DNA of 64,000 nucleotides from an uncultured Bacteroidota bacterium (lineage in GTDB: Bacteria > Bacteroidota > Bacteroidia > Chitinophagales > Chitinophagaceae). The stretch covers positions 1 through 64,000 of the forward strand of contig CAIVKC010000045.1 in NCBI GenBank assembly GCA_903906365.1, read 5' to 3'. Below, in pieces: positions 53,259-62,038 of the stretch; positions within the stretch are counted from its first letter, which is position 1; every line of letters begins with the position of its first letter. The notes under the pieces were generated by a model. That model saw only the letters and a list, made by a program, of their open reading frames with translations. It was not told the DNA's origin and ran no database searches. The translations under genes and the position numbers were made by a program.

Positions 53259-54470
53259 ATGAATAAGACAAGTGAACAAATTTTTTCCAGACCCACAGCC
53301 CAGGGGTATTATGGTAAATTCGGCGGAGCCTATATTCCGGAGATGCTCCACCGCAATGTGGAAGCACTGAAAAGCCGCTATCTTGAAATCATCTATGAGG
53401 CGGGTTTTCAAAAGGAGTTCCATGCCCTGCTGAAGGACTTTGTTGGCCGCCCGACCCCGCTGTACCTGGCAAAAAGGATGAGCAGGCGGTACAATACGAA
53501 TATATACCTGAAAAGGGAGGATCTCTGTCATACAGGTGCACATAAGATAAACAATACCATTGGACAGATTCTGCTGGCAGAAAAAATGGGTAAAAAGCGG
53601 ATCATCGCCGAAACCGGAGCCGGACAGCATGGGGTCGCCACAGCCACGGTTTGCGCCCTTAAGGGCATGGAGTGCATTGTGTATATGGGCGAAAAGGACA
53701 TTGACAGGCAGGCACCCAATGTGGCTAGGATGAAAATGCTGGGTGCCCGGGTGATCCCAGCCACCAGTGGCAGCAAGACCCTAAAGGATGCCACCAATGA
53801 GGCGATCCGTGACTGGATTAATAATCCGCACGATACCCACTATATTATTGGCAGCGTGGTGGGACCGCATCCCTATCCGGATATGGTGGCCCGGTTTCAG
53901 AGTGTTATCAGCGAGGAAATACGCTGGCAGTTAAAACAGGAAACCGGTTCACCCTTCCCAACACATGTCCTGGCCTGCGTCGGCGGTGGCAGTAACGCGG
54001 CTGGAGCCTTCTATCATTTTCTGGATGATCTGCACGTCGGTTTAATTGCTGTGGAAGCTGCCGGACATGGCCTAAGCAGCGGCTTGAGTGCAGCTACCAC
54101 CCAGCTTGGCAGCCCTGGCATACTTCATGGCAGCAAAAGCCTCGTCATGCAGACTGCGGATGGTCAGGTCATTGAGCCACACAGTATTTCAGCAGGATTG
54201 GATTATCCGGGTATCGGGCCCCTACATGCGCACCTTTTTGAAAGTGGCCGGGCCACTTTTCTGAGTGCAACCGACGATGAGGCCCTGGCAGCAGCTTTTG
54301 ACCTGGCTAAAACGGAAGGAATTATTCCTGCCCTGGAATCCGCTCACGCACTGGCTGCCCTGGAACAGCTGTCGCTCAATGAAAAGGATACGCTGGTAAT
54401 CTGCCTGAGTGGCCGCGGTGATAAGGACCTGGCAGCCTATATGCATGCCATGGAAAATGGCGATTTCTGA
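53259..54470 (+). CDS. trpB: Tryptophan synthase beta chain (TrpB)
   Basis: A 403-residue PLP enzyme. The PLP lysine K96 lies in EDLCHTGAHKINNTIGQ, and the phosphate-binding loop is CVGGGSNAAGAFYHF. The substrate-binding region carries AETGAGQHGVATATVCAL. It starts with GYYGKFGGAYIPEML, the true TrpB1 N-terminus, not TrpB2. It condenses indole with serine and forms the alpha2-beta2 complex with TrpA encoded next. The 93-bp gap after trpF is the largest within the trp genes, and I see no terminator in it. Confidence 0.96.
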   Translation: MNKTSEQIFSRPTAQGYYGKFGGAYIPEMLHRNVEALKSRYLEIIYEAGFQKEFHALLKDFVGRPTPLYLAKRMSRRYNTNIYLKREDLCHTGAHKINNTIGQILLAEKMGKKRIIAETGAGQHGVATATVCALKGMECIVYMGEKDIDRQAPNVARMKMLGARVIPATSGSKTLKDATNEAIRDWINNPHDTHYIIGSVVGPHPYPDMVARFQSVISEEIRWQLKQETGSPFPTHVLACVGGGSNAAGAFYHFLDDLHVGLIAVEAAGHGLSSGLSAATTQLGSPGILHGSKSLVMQTADGQVIEPHSISAGLDYPGIGPLHAHLFESGRATFLSATDDEALAAAFDLAKTEGIIPALESAHALAALEQLSLNEKDTLVICLSGRGDKDLAAYMHAMENGDF

Positions 54471-54526
54471 CCATCTCCCCGGGGAGAAACCATGACTTAA
54501 ATTTGTTATATCCCAGAACAGGAAAT

Positions 54527-55300
54527 ATGAGCCGGATAAAGAAATTTTTCGAATTAAAGAAGAACAGGATACTGAATGTCTATTGCACCGCCGGGTATCC
54601 CGGACTCAGCAGTACACTGGAGGTCATGAAATCCCTGCAACAAAACGGAGCTGACCTCATTGAACTGGGAATGCCCTATAGTGATCCACTGGCTGACGGG
54701 CCTGTCATCCAGGCATCCAGCAGCAAAGCCCTGATGAATGGCATGACCATTGAGCTTCTTTTCGAGCAATTGAAGGGATTTCGGGATAGCATCCATGTGC
54801 CTGTGGTACTGATGGGTTATATGAATCCCGTACTCCAGTATGGATTCCCGGAATTCTGCCAGTCAGCCCGGGAAGCCGGCATCGATGGATTGATCCTGCC
54901 TGATCTCCCTGTGTATGAATATGAGACAGAATATGGTGAAATCATCCGTCGCAACGGCCTGGACTTTATATTCCTGGTCACCCCCGAAACCCCTGAGGAA
55001 AGAATTCGTACACTCGACAGCCTGAGTTCAGGCTTCCTGTATGCAGTCTCCTCTTCCTCCACCACCGGGAGCGATCACAACATGACTGATGTAGGGGCCT
55101 ACCTGCAGCGGCTCAGGGATATGAAACTAAAAAACCCGGTACTTGTAGGATTTGGCATTGGAGACCGGAAAAGCTTTGACGCCGCCTGCGCTTATGCAAA
55201 TGGGGCCATCATCGGAAGCGCCTATATCAAAACCCTGGAACATGCCCAGGATATTGAAAAGGCCACGGCTTCTTTTTTGAAGAACATATTAAACAGATAA
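54527..55300 (+). CDS. trpA: Tryptophan synthase alpha chain (TrpA)
   Basis: A 257-residue TIM barrel that splits indole-glycerol phosphate to indole. Catalytic E46 and D57 are in LIELGMPYSDPLADGP. Other motifs are VLMGYMNPVLQYG, GLILPDLPVYE, FLVTPETPEERI, YAVSSSSTTGSD and VGFGIGDRKS. I start at ATG 54527 (MSRIKKFFE); a TTG 24 bp earlier adds non-conserved residues. hisH begins only 19 bp after its stop, with no terminator visible between them. Confidence 0.95.
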   Translation: MSRIKKFFELKKNRILNVYCTAGYPGLSSTLEVMKSLQQNGADLIELGMPYSDPLADGPVIQASSSKALMNGMTIELLFEQLKGFRDSIHVPVVLMGYMNPVLQYGFPEFCQSAREAGIDGLILPDLPVYEYETEYGEIIRRNGLDFIFLVTPETPEERIRTLDSLSSGFLYAVSSSSTTGSDHNMTDVGAYLQRLRDMKLKNPVLVGFGIGDRKSFDAACAYANGAIIGSAYIKTLEHAQDIEKATASFLKNILNR

Positions 55301-55319
55301 AACTAAACAAGCACCACCT

Positions 55320-55910
55320 TTGAATCTGACCATAATTAAATACAATGCGGGTAATATTCAGTCGGTCCTTTATGCCCTGGAAAGGATAGGGGCAGCAGCC
55401 GTTGTTAGCGATGACCCTCAGCTCATAGCCTCATCAGACAAAGTGATATTCCCGGGGGTGGGTGAGGCCAGCAGTGCCATGACCTATCTTAGGGAGCGCA
55501 ATCTCGATAGGCTATTGAAGGACCTTAGCCAGCCTGTGCTGGGCATCTGCCTTGGTATGCAACTCATGTGTGCCCGCAGCGAGGAGAATGACACCAATTG
55601 CCTGGGAATCTTTGATGAAGAAGTGAAGAAATTTACCCCCGGCACCAAGGAATGGAAAGTGCCGCAGATCGGATGGAACAACATTCATCATCTTAAGACA
55701 GGGCTTTTCCGAAATGTTCAGGAAGGCAGTTTCTGTTATTTTGTTCACGGTTACGCCGTTTCCCTGGGAAGTCATACCATAGCGGAAACGGATTATATTC
55801 TTCCCTATTCTTCAGCCCTGAACAGGAAAAATTTTTATGGCGTGCAGTTTCACCCTGAGAAAAGTGCCGTTGTGGGAGAACAAATATTAAAAAATTTCTT
55901 GAGTATATAA
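55320..55910 (+). CDS. hisH: Imidazole glycerol phosphate synthase glutaminase subunit (HisH)
   Basis: A 196-residue class I amidotransferase. The nucleophile C77 is in VLGICLGMQLM, and the His/Glu pair is in GVQFHPEKS near the C-terminus. The N-terminal NLTIIKYNAGNIQSV and FPGVGEASSAM are diagnostic for HisH over other amidotransferases. It feeds ammonia to HisF. The start must be TTG 55320, giving MNLTIIKYN. It lies 19 bp after trpA and therefore most likely on the trp transcript. Confidence 0.95.
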   Translation: MNLTIIKYNAGNIQSVLYALERIGAAAVVSDDPQLIASSDKVIFPGVGEASSAMTYLRERNLDRLLKDLSQPVLGICLGMQLMCARSEENDTNCLGIFDEEVKKFTPGTKEWKVPQIGWNNIHHLKTGLFRNVQEGSFCYFVHGYAVSLGSHTIAETDYILPYSSALNRKNFYGVQFHPEKSAVVGEQILKNFLSI

Positions 55911-55911
55911 T

Positions 55912-56625
55912 ATGGAAATTATTCCCGCAATAGATATCATCGATGGCAAATGCGTCAGGCTGACCCAAGGGGATTACGCACAAAAAACAATATACAATGA
56001 AAATCCCCTGGAAGTAGCCAGGCAATTTGAGGATGCCGGGCTCCAAAGACTTCACCTGGTCGACCTGGACGGGGCCAGGGAGGGCAGGGTCCGTAACTGG
56101 AAAGTACTGGAAACTTTGTCCTCAAAAACTTCCTTAAAGATTGATTTCGGGGGTGGCATCAAACAGGAAGGGGATCTCTACATTGTTTTCAATTCAGGGA
56201 CTGCTTATGCTACCATAGGCAGTCTGGCCGTACGGCAGGAAGCCCTATTTACCGATTGGATCAAACGATATGGGGCAGACCGGTTTTTACTGGGTGCCGA
56301 CGTGAAAAATGAAAAGATCGCCATTGGCGGCTGGCTTGAAATTACCGATATCTGGATATATGATTTTATTGAAAAGTATACTTCCCTGGGTATCCGGCAG
56401 ATTTTTTGCACAGATGTCAGTAAGGATGGCAAACTGGAAGGGCCTTCCCTTTATTTGTACAGGGAGGTTCTCCGGCAGTTCCCAGACCTGCATCTGATTG
56501 CCAGCGGCGGGGTCAGTTCGCTGCAGGATCTCGACGAGCTTCAAAAGGCAGGCTGTCTGGGTGCTATTGTGGGGAAAGCCATCTATGAGGGCAGGATAAC
56601 CCTGAAGGAACTGGTCAGATTTTAA
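55912..56625 (+). CDS. hisA: ProFAR isomerase (HisA)
   Basis: A 237-residue (beta-alpha)8 enzyme that isomerises ProFAR to PRFAR. D8 in IPAIDIIDGKCVRLTQGDY is the general base. The second catalytic Asp is in LGADVKNEKIAIGGW. Phosphate sites are FGGGIKQEGD and ASGGVSSLQDLDEL. Length is slightly short but complete. Its ATG follows hisH with one base between stop and start, so the two are coupled. Confidence 0.95.
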   Translation: MEIIPAIDIIDGKCVRLTQGDYAQKTIYNENPLEVARQFEDAGLQRLHLVDLDGAREGRVRNWKVLETLSSKTSLKIDFGGGIKQEGDLYIVFNSGTAYATIGSLAVRQEALFTDWIKRYGADRFLLGADVKNEKIAIGGWLEITDIWIYDFIEKYTSLGIRQIFCTDVSKDGKLEGPSLYLYREVLRQFPDLHLIASGGVSSLQDLDELQKAGCLGAIVGKAIYEGRITLKELVRF

Positions 56626-56972
56626 AAAATAGGAAAACGCCACATGGGTTGCAATTTATTCCCTACTGGTCTTCAGATACAATCGCTCCCAAAATGGCTG
56701 ATCTGCGGTTTGCAGCTGCAGTCTGCAGCGGACTTTCAGGCCGCCAGCAATGGGTGGGTTGGTTAGCGGGTAGCATAGGTAACTCCATTTGGGGTTGACA
56801 GGCTTAGGCAGGACTGGAAGGGGATATCCGGAAACGATGTATGTAAGGATGCCTCACCGCTAATCAGATGGGTCCGTTTATAACGCCTATTGGCCAGGCA
56901 ACAGAAAATAACAGGTGGGCCGGATATAAGCCCGGGATTTGGGCTGGCCTTAACAACAATAAATTGATATTT
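56626..56972. other. 347-bp gap between hisA and hisF
   Basis: No separate gene is seen. The frame preceding hisF stays open for 35 codons (from 56868) but is not HisF-like. A GATATTTG box overlaps the hisF start codon itself, and its nearest TTTG is 24 nt upstream, so it is not a convincing promoter. No terminator hairpin is evident. The gap is unusual inside an otherwise tight run. Confidence 0.4.
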
Positions 56973-57734
56973 GTGCTGACTAAAAGAATTATTCCCTGCC
57001 TTGACATCCGCGATGGCCGCACAGTAAAAGGGGTGAATTTTGAGGATATCCGCGATGCAGGCGACCCCGTGGAACTGGGTTCCTTTTATGCCCGGCAGGG
57101 AGCCGATGAACTGGTATTTCTGGATATTACGGCCACCCATGAAAAAAGGAAGACCCTGCATGAACTGGTAAACAGGATAGCACATCAGATCAATATCCCT
57201 TTTACGGTAGGGGGCGGGATTTCTTCGCCCCAGGATGTCAGTATCCTGCTGCAAAACGGGGCAGATAAAATTTCCGTAAATACAGCGGCCTTCGAAAGGC
57301 CGGAACTGGTCACCCAGCTGGCCAGGGAATTTGGCAGCCAGTGTGTGGTGCTGGCCATTGACACCAAAAGGGAAGCGGACGGGCAATGGTACGTTTATCT
57401 GAACGGGGGCAGGAAAAAGACCGGTATGAGCTGCTATGAATGGGCCAGCAGGGCGGTTGACCTGGGTGCGGGGGAAATACTGCTGACCTCCATGAATCAT
57501 GATGGTACCAAGTCCGGTTTTGCCATCGATATTACCAGGAAACTGGCCCTAGGTTTACCGGTTCCTGTGATTGCTTCCGGTGGGGGAGGGAACCTTTCCC
57601 ACTTTGAGGAGGTTTTTGAACAGGGAAAGGCTGATGCCGCTTTGGCAGCCAGCATTTTTCACTTTAAAGAAGTGGCCATACCGGAATTGAAGCGATATTT
57701 GCAGGACAGAAACATTCCTATGCGCCTCCCTTAG
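56973..57734 (+). CDS. hisF: Imidazole glycerol phosphate synthase cyclase subunit (HisF)
   Basis: A 253-residue TIM barrel, the cyclase partner of HisH. Catalytic D11 is in [16 protein letters not shown], and the second Asp in [15 protein letters not shown]. Phosphate sites are [10 protein letters not shown] and [15 protein letters not shown]. Start is GTG 56973 ([11 protein letters not shown]); the longer open frame upstream has no family similarity. It makes IGP and releases AICAR into purine synthesis. Confidence 0.95.
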   Translation: MLTKRIIPCLDIRDGRTVKGVNFEDIRDAGDPVELGSFYARQGADELVFLDITATHEKRKTLHELVNRIAHQINIPFTVGGGISSPQDVSILLQNGADKISVNTAAFERPELVTQLAREFGSQCVVLAIDTKREADGQWYVYLNGGRKKTGMSCYEWASRAVDLGAGEILLTSMNHDGTKSGFAIDITRKLALGLPVPVIASGGGGNLSHFEEVFEQGKADAALAASIFHFKEVAIPELKRYLQDRNIPMRLP

Positions 57735-57823
57735 GCAGGTTTGCTCTTATCCGCGCGGTGAATGTAATCATGGCCGCCCCGATAACTGGAAAAAACCGGG
57801 ACGGTAATTATATTTTAAAAAAA

Positions 57824-58432
57824 TTGAATATTTTGAACATCGATTTTAACAAATATGCGGATGGCCTTGTGCCAGCCATCGTGCAGGATCATTTGACCCA
57901 AAAAGTGCTGATGCTGGGATTCATGAACCGGGAAGCTTATGAAAAAAGCATCCAGGAAGGGAAAGTGACTTTTTTCAGCAGATCCAGAAACAGGTTATGG
58001 ACCAAAGGGGAGGAGAGTGGCAATTTCCTGCTTACCAGGGGCATAGCGGCGGACTGTGACCAGGATACCCTCCTGGTGAAGGCGGAGCCGCTCGGACCGG
58101 TATGCCATACCGGGGCGGATACCTGCTGGAATGAAATAAACATCCGGGATGGTTTCCTTTTTGAATTGGAAAAGATCATTGCTCAGCGAAAGCAATCCTC
58201 ACCGGAATCCTCTTATGTATCCCGTCTTTTCTCCCAGGGCATTAACAAGATCGCCCAAAAAGTGGGGGAGGAGGCTGTGGAGCTCATTATAGAAGCAAAG
58301 GACAATAATAATGAGGAACTTTTCCTCAATGAAGCCGCCGACCTGCTTTTCCATTACCTGATACTGGTCAATGCCAAAGGATATACTTTACAGGAAGTTA
58401 TTTCCGTTTTACAAAAACGCCACAAAAAATAG
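57824..58432 (+). CDS. hisI: Bifunctional PR-AMP cyclohydrolase / PR-ATP pyrophosphatase (HisIE)
   Basis: A 202-residue fusion. The HisI half shows QKVLMLGFMNREAY, TFFSRSRNRLWTKGEESGN, metal-binding CDQDTLLVK and the zinc Cys motifs VCHTGADTCW. The HisE half from about 115 shows SYVSRLFSQGINKIAQKVGEEAVELIIEAK and LFHYLILVNAKGYTL. It carries out steps 2 and 3 of the pathway. Start is uncertain: TTG 57824 or 57833, ATG 57770 and GTG 57758 are all in frame. The two TTGs place the conserved NIDFNKYADGLVPAIVQD closest to the N-terminus. Confidence 0.93.
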   Translation: MNILNIDFNKYADGLVPAIVQDHLTQKVLMLGFMNREAYEKSIQEGKVTFFSRSRNRLWTKGEESGNFLLTRGIAADCDQDTLLVKAEPLGPVCHTGADTCWNEINIRDGFLFELEKIIAQRKQSSPESSYVSRLFSQGINKIAQKVGEEAVELIIEAKDNNNEELFLNEAADLLFHYLILVNAKGYTLQEVISVLQKRHKK

Positions 58433-58442
58433 TTTATCAACC

Positions 58443-59540
58443 ATGAAACAAATCTTCTTTTCCTTACTGTTCACTTCTTTATCTTCCCTTGTTATGGCGC
58501 AGACCGAAGCGGGTTTCGTCATTACCGGGAATGTCAGTGGTCTTGCCGAGAAATCCAAGGTTTTTCTCACCGATGCCAACAACCCCAAAGACACGGTTTC
58601 CAGGGGAGTGGTTAAAGATGGCGTATTCGTCCTGACAGGCCACGCTGTCCAGCCCAATATCATGGAATTGAATTTTGGGAGTGCCCAGAAAAAGGCCCCG
58701 CTGTTTATTGGAAATGAAACCATTTCTGTAAAAGGTCGGGTGGACAACCTGCGCGAGCTAGTGGTTACCGGTTCAAGTTCCAACGATGATTTCCTGGAAT
58801 TTCAGCATACCTTCAATCCCTATATTGTTCAGCTCAATGCCATCAGCCAGTTGTCCAATTCTGCCCAGGGACAGCCAAAAGCGGATTCCCTGTCTAAGGC
58901 TTATGCGGGGCTGGTGGCCAGTATACAGGCTTCGCAGGATAAGTTCCTTGAAAACAAAAAATCATCTTTTGTAAGCCCCTTTGTATTGGTAGTGCTCAGC
59001 CAGCTCTCCGATGATGTCATGCTGCTGGAAAAAAGGCTTCACTCCCTTTCCCCGGAAGTGCAAAACAGCATGTACGGAAAATACCTGCAGGAACAGATCG
59101 AAAATGGAAAAGTCGGCGCAGTGGGAACGGCAGCCATCGACTTTACTCAAAATGATACAACCGGCAAACCCGTCACTCTTTCATCTTTTAAAGGAAAATA
59201 TGTATTGGTTGATTTCTGGGCCAGCTGGTGCCGACCCTGCCGGATGGAGAACCCCAATGTGGTGGCCACCTACAATAAATTCAAAGCAAAAAATTTCACC
59301 GTACTGAGTGTTTCCCTGGACAAGGCCCGCAATCCGTGGATCGAAGCCATTAACCAGGACAATCTGCAGTGGACTCATGTCAGTGACCTCAAATTCTGGA
59401 ACAATGATGTAGCCGTTAAGTATAAGATCCAGAGTATTCCACAAAATTTCCTCATTGACCCCAACGGGGTAATCGTTGCCAAGAACCTGCGGGGGCCGGA
59501 TCTGGAGGCGAAATTATGTGAACTGATCGGCTGTAATTGA
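58443..59540 (+). CDS. Thioredoxin-fold protein, TlpA/ResA-like with DUF4369 N-terminus
   Basis: A 365-residue exported protein. Signal peptide MKQIFFSLLFTSLSSLVMAQ is followed by a DUF4369-like beta domain (FVITGNVSGLAEKSKVFLTD), a helical linker of about 110 residues, and a C-terminal thioredoxin domain with WASWCRPC (CxxC) and QSIPQNFLIDPNGVIV with the cis-Pro. It is a periplasmic thiol-disulfide reductase of the AhpC/TSA-TlpA type, common in Bacteroidota. It starts 10 bp after hisIE and is followed by a strong terminator, so it appears to be the last gene of the trp-his transcript. Functional connection to histidine is not evident. Confidence 0.88.
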   Translation: MKQIFFSLLFTSLSSLVMAQTEAGFVITGNVSGLAEKSKVFLTDANNPKDTVSRGVVKDGVFVLTGHAVQPNIMELNFGSAQKKAPLFIGNETISVKGRVDNLRELVVTGSSSNDDFLEFQHTFNPYIVQLNAISQLSNSAQGQPKADSLSKAYAGLVASIQASQDKFLENKKSSFVSPFVLVVLSQLSDDVMLLEKRLHSLSPEVQNSMYGKYLQEQIENGKVGAVGTAAIDFTQNDTTGKPVTLSSFKGKYVLVDFWASWCRPCRMENPNVVATYNKFKAKNFTVLSVSLDKARNPWIEAINQDNLQWTHVSDLKFWNNDVAVKYKIQSIPQNFLIDPNGVIVAKNLRGPDLEAKLCELIGCN

Positions 59541-59554
59541 TTCAATCAGCTAAA

Positions 59555-59592
59555 AGCAAAGCCTGCAGAAATAGATGTCTGCAGGCTTTGCT
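59555..59592. terminator. Bidirectional terminator at the end of the trp-his run
   Basis: AGCAAAGCCTGCAGA (59555-59569) and its perfect complement (59578-59592) form a 15-bp stem with an 8-nt loop, between convergent genes. It is the strongest hairpin between genes in the 48-60 kb region and closes the trpE-to-thioredoxin run. Confidence 0.78.
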
Positions 59593-59607
59593 GTTTGGGT
59601 ACAAATC

Positions 59608-60726
59608 CTAATTAATGTCTTTTCCTTCCTGTAGCATCTTTATGAGTTTGGCTGCATTGTTCTTATTGAGGTCATCCTTGGCCATGGGCAGGGCCTTCTG
59701 GGCAAATTCAAGCGCTTTCTTGTAATTGCCCAGCGCTGAATAGGCTCTTGCCATTCCCATATTGGTGGTAAATTCTGCGGGGTGTTTGTCGAAGTTGGTT
59801 TTGAAAACCTCAAAAGCCTCCTTGCTCTTTTTTTGTTCCAGCAATTGCCTGGCATACTGGTGCAGTTCAAAGGAACTTCCTAAAGGCAATGCTTTTTTCA
59901 TGATATCAGCAGCTTCTGCATTGCGACCAAGTTTATCGAGAACCTGCGCTTTCATACTCCATGCCTGAAAACTCTGGTCTCCTCCGAAATTCACACTGGT
60001 TGCAGAGTCACTCCAAAGCAGGGCTTCCTGCAGGTTGGTGTTTTTCTGAACGCACCACTGCGCCGCCTGTGCCCAGGCTTCCCAGGTAAAACCCTTGTCT
60101 GACCTCAGTTCCCTGCGAAAGGATTCGATTTGTTCATTCAGGTAATCCACCTCTACCCGGAATGGAATCATGAGTCTTTCCCACTCCAGGGCTACGGTTG
60201 CCGCATTTTCGGTCTGATTCAGGAATTCATATTTTAACCATTCAACGCTTCTATCCATGGCTATGGGCTTGACTTTTACCTGAAGCATGTCCTCCCTGGG
60301 GTCATAATAAAAACTTCCCCAGGAAGAGTTGTTTTTGGAAAAAATCAGGGTGCATTCCTGCGGATCATAGGCTACAAAAAAACCATATTTTCCAGCAGCA
60401 ATGGCCTGACCCTCTATTTTCACATCATGGCTGAATTCAATGGTCGTATTCTCGTTGGCGCCTGCCCTCCAGGGAGCCTGTTTGGTATTGCCAAAACCCT
60501 GGTCTGTATAACCCACGGGTACCAGTTTGCCCCAGATCTGACCTTCCCTCCCTTTTACCCCTGGCCGGTCATAATGGATGGTAACATCAGTCAGGCCAAT
60601 TCTTTCGCTGACCGAAGCTTTTTTGTTGCCTCCGCTGGGAAGGACCGTTAATTGTGCGGATGAAAACTCCGTGGACCCAAGTAGCAGGCAGGCCAGTAGG
60701 ATACCGGCGGCAAGAATCTGTTTCAT
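59608..60726 (-). CDS. DUF2911 domain protein with TPR-like repeats
   Basis: A 372-residue exported protein. It has a signal peptide (MKQILAAGILLACLLLGSTEFSSA), the DUF2911 domain at about 30-185 (YDRPGVKGREGQIWGKLVPVG, WRAGANENTTIEFSHDVKIEG, AGKYGFFVAYD, WSLDEW-like WGSFYYDPREDML), and a C-terminal helical part with TPR-like repeats (AWSMKAQVLDKLGRNAEAAD, MGMARAYSALGNYKKALEFA). DUF2911 is frequent in Bacteroidota and its function is unknown. The TPR part suggests protein interaction in the periplasm. It is monocistronic. Confidence 0.85.
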   Translation of the reverse strand: MKQILAAGILLACLLLGSTEFSSAQLTVLPSGGNKKASVSERIGLTDVTIHYDRPGVKGREGQIWGKLVPVGYTDQGFGNTKQAPWRAGANENTTIEFSHDVKIEGQAIAAGKYGFFVAYDPQECTLIFSKNNSSWGSFYYDPREDMLQVKVKPIAMDRSVEWLKYEFLNQTENAATVALEWERLMIPFRVEVDYLNEQIESFRRELRSDKGFTWEAWAQAAQWCVQKNTNLQEALLWSDSATSVNFGGDQSFQAWSMKAQVLDKLGRNAEAADIMKKALPLGSSFELHQYARQLLEQKKSKEAFEVFKTNFDKHPAEFTTNMGMARAYSALGNYKKALEFAQKALPMAKDDLNKNNAAKLIKMLQEGKDIN

Positions 60727-60939
60727 GTGTGGATGTTTTTATAGATTTAATTAGGAAAACAGCGCTCATCCAAAAGTATCATTCCTTTGGGCGGCTTCTG
60801 AAAAATTTGTACCAATGCCCCTCATGGAGGATATGTAGCCTGAATGAGGGATAGATGGCATCCTTTGGTCGGAGGATACCTGAACGGGCTGGCAACAATA
60901 CCCTTTGGCCTGATCCGATGCTTGTTTGAACCTGTCGGG

Positions 60940-61674
60940 TTAAGGGGTTTGTCCGGGCTGGGCCAGCTGTCTTTTGTAAAGCTGAACCGCATTTTCAAAA
61001 CCCAGATACAGGGCATCACAGATCAGGGCGTGACCAATGGAGACCTCGTCCAGGGATGGAATATGCCGGGAAAAGTATGCGAGGTTCTGCAGGTCCAGGT
61101 CATGACCGGCATTGAGTCCCAGTCTCAAAGAAACTGCCCGATCTGCGGCTTCCAGGTAGGGTGCTATGGCAGCCTCGGGGTTGGTCAGATAATTCCTGGC
61201 ATAGGCTTCTGTATATAACTCAATTCTGTCGGTGCCGGTCTGGGCTGCCCCTTCCACCATGGCAATGACCGGATCTACAAACAAGGAGACGCGGATACCG
61301 GCTTTTTGAAAGACCCCGACGATTTCTCTGAGGTAAACTTTGTGTCGTACGGTATCCCAGCCATGGTTGGAGGTGAGTTGGTTGAGGGCATCGGGCACCA
61401 GCGTGACCTGAGTAGGTTTTGCAGACAATACAAGGTTCACGAATTTTTCCTCTGTGGAATTTCCCTCAATATTAAATTCGGTGGTAATTATTTCCCGTAT
61501 ATCTAATACATCCTGGTAGCGGATATGGCGTTCATCGGGTCTGGGATGCACCGTTATGCCGTCGGCCCCGAACCGCTGGGCGTCTATGGCAGCCTTTACA
61601 ATGTTGGGGTTGTCTCCCCCCCGGCTGTTTCGCAGCGTAGCGAACTTATTGATGTTGACGGAGAGTTTTGCCAT
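60940..61674 (-). CDS. pdxJ: Pyridoxine 5'-phosphate synthase (PdxJ)
   Basis: A 244-residue TIM barrel that condenses 1-deoxy-xylulose 5-phosphate with 3-amino-1-hydroxyacetone phosphate to pyridoxine phosphate, the DXP-dependent route to PLP. Family motifs are LSVNINKFATLRNSRGGDNP, GITVHPRPDERHIRYQDV, EFNIEGNST, QVTLVPDALNQLTSNHGWD, RVSLFVDP, ELYTEAYA and LNAGHDLDLQNL, EVSIGHALICDAL. Several enzymes encoded nearby (HisC, TrpB) use PLP. It lies 213 bp from the DUF2911 start on the same strand. Confidence 0.95.
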   Translation of the reverse strand: MAKLSVNINKFATLRNSRGGDNPNIVKAAIDAQRFGADGITVHPRPDERHIRYQDVLDIREIITTEFNIEGNSTEEKFVNLVLSAKPTQVTLVPDALNQLTSNHGWDTVRHKVYLREIVGVFQKAGIRVSLFVDPVIAMVEGAAQTGTDRIELYTEAYARNYLTNPEAAIAPYLEAADRAVSLRLGLNAGHDLDLQNLAYFSRHIPSLDEVSIGHALICDALYLGFENAVQLYKRQLAQPGQTP

Positions 61675-61765
61675 GGGGCAAAGATAAAAGACAGGATTGA
61701 AAAGCAGAGCTAAAATCAGCGCATGCTATATTTCTATACCCGGGCGGTCATGGCGGGCATCCTGA

Positions 61766-62038
61766 TTATTTTTTAACCAATATGGCGTTGTAGAGGTCCC
61801 TACCTTCTATATTTTTTATGTTGAGGTAGTAGGTTCCCGGACTCAGGTAAAACAATCTATCCATTTGAACATGGTTGTTACCCTGTTCGAATCCAACGCC
61901 CAGCATCCGGTGAATTTTGCCCGAGGAGTCCGATAGACGGACGATACAAAATGAATCATCCACCTGCCTGGATTCAATATCAATACTAAATGAATCCACA
62001 AATGGGTTGGGACTTATGGAAATTGGGAGATGTCGCAT
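61766..62038 (-). CDS. Orphan T9SS type A C-terminal sorting domain (short ORF or remnant)
   Basis: A 90-residue open frame that is entirely a type A T9SS sorting domain. It has ISPNPFVDSFSIDI (the PNP(F/A) start motif), VRLSDSSGKI, an L-SPGTYYLNI turn motif and a final YNAILVKK. It has no signal peptide and no passenger, and an in-frame TAA lies seven codons upstream of the ATG. Without export signal it cannot reach the T9SS, so it is probably the tail of a truncated secreted protein whose body was lost, or a gene broken by frameshift. No passenger coding sequence is visible in the 180 bp upstream. Confidence 0.6.
   Translation of the reverse strand: MRHLPISISPNPFVDSFSIDIESRQVDDSFCIVRLSDSSGKIHRMLGVGFEQGNNHVQMDRLFYLSPGTYYLNIKNIEGRDLYNAILVKK

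Noticed and set aside
55693-56055. Long antisense ORFs inside his and trp genes
   Set aside because: All sit opposite well-supported biosynthetic genes with intact catalytic motifs.
56966-56973. GATATTTG as a -7 promoter for hisF
   Set aside because: It overlaps the start codon, so the transcript would begin inside the gene, and its TTTG is 24 nt away, longer than consensus.
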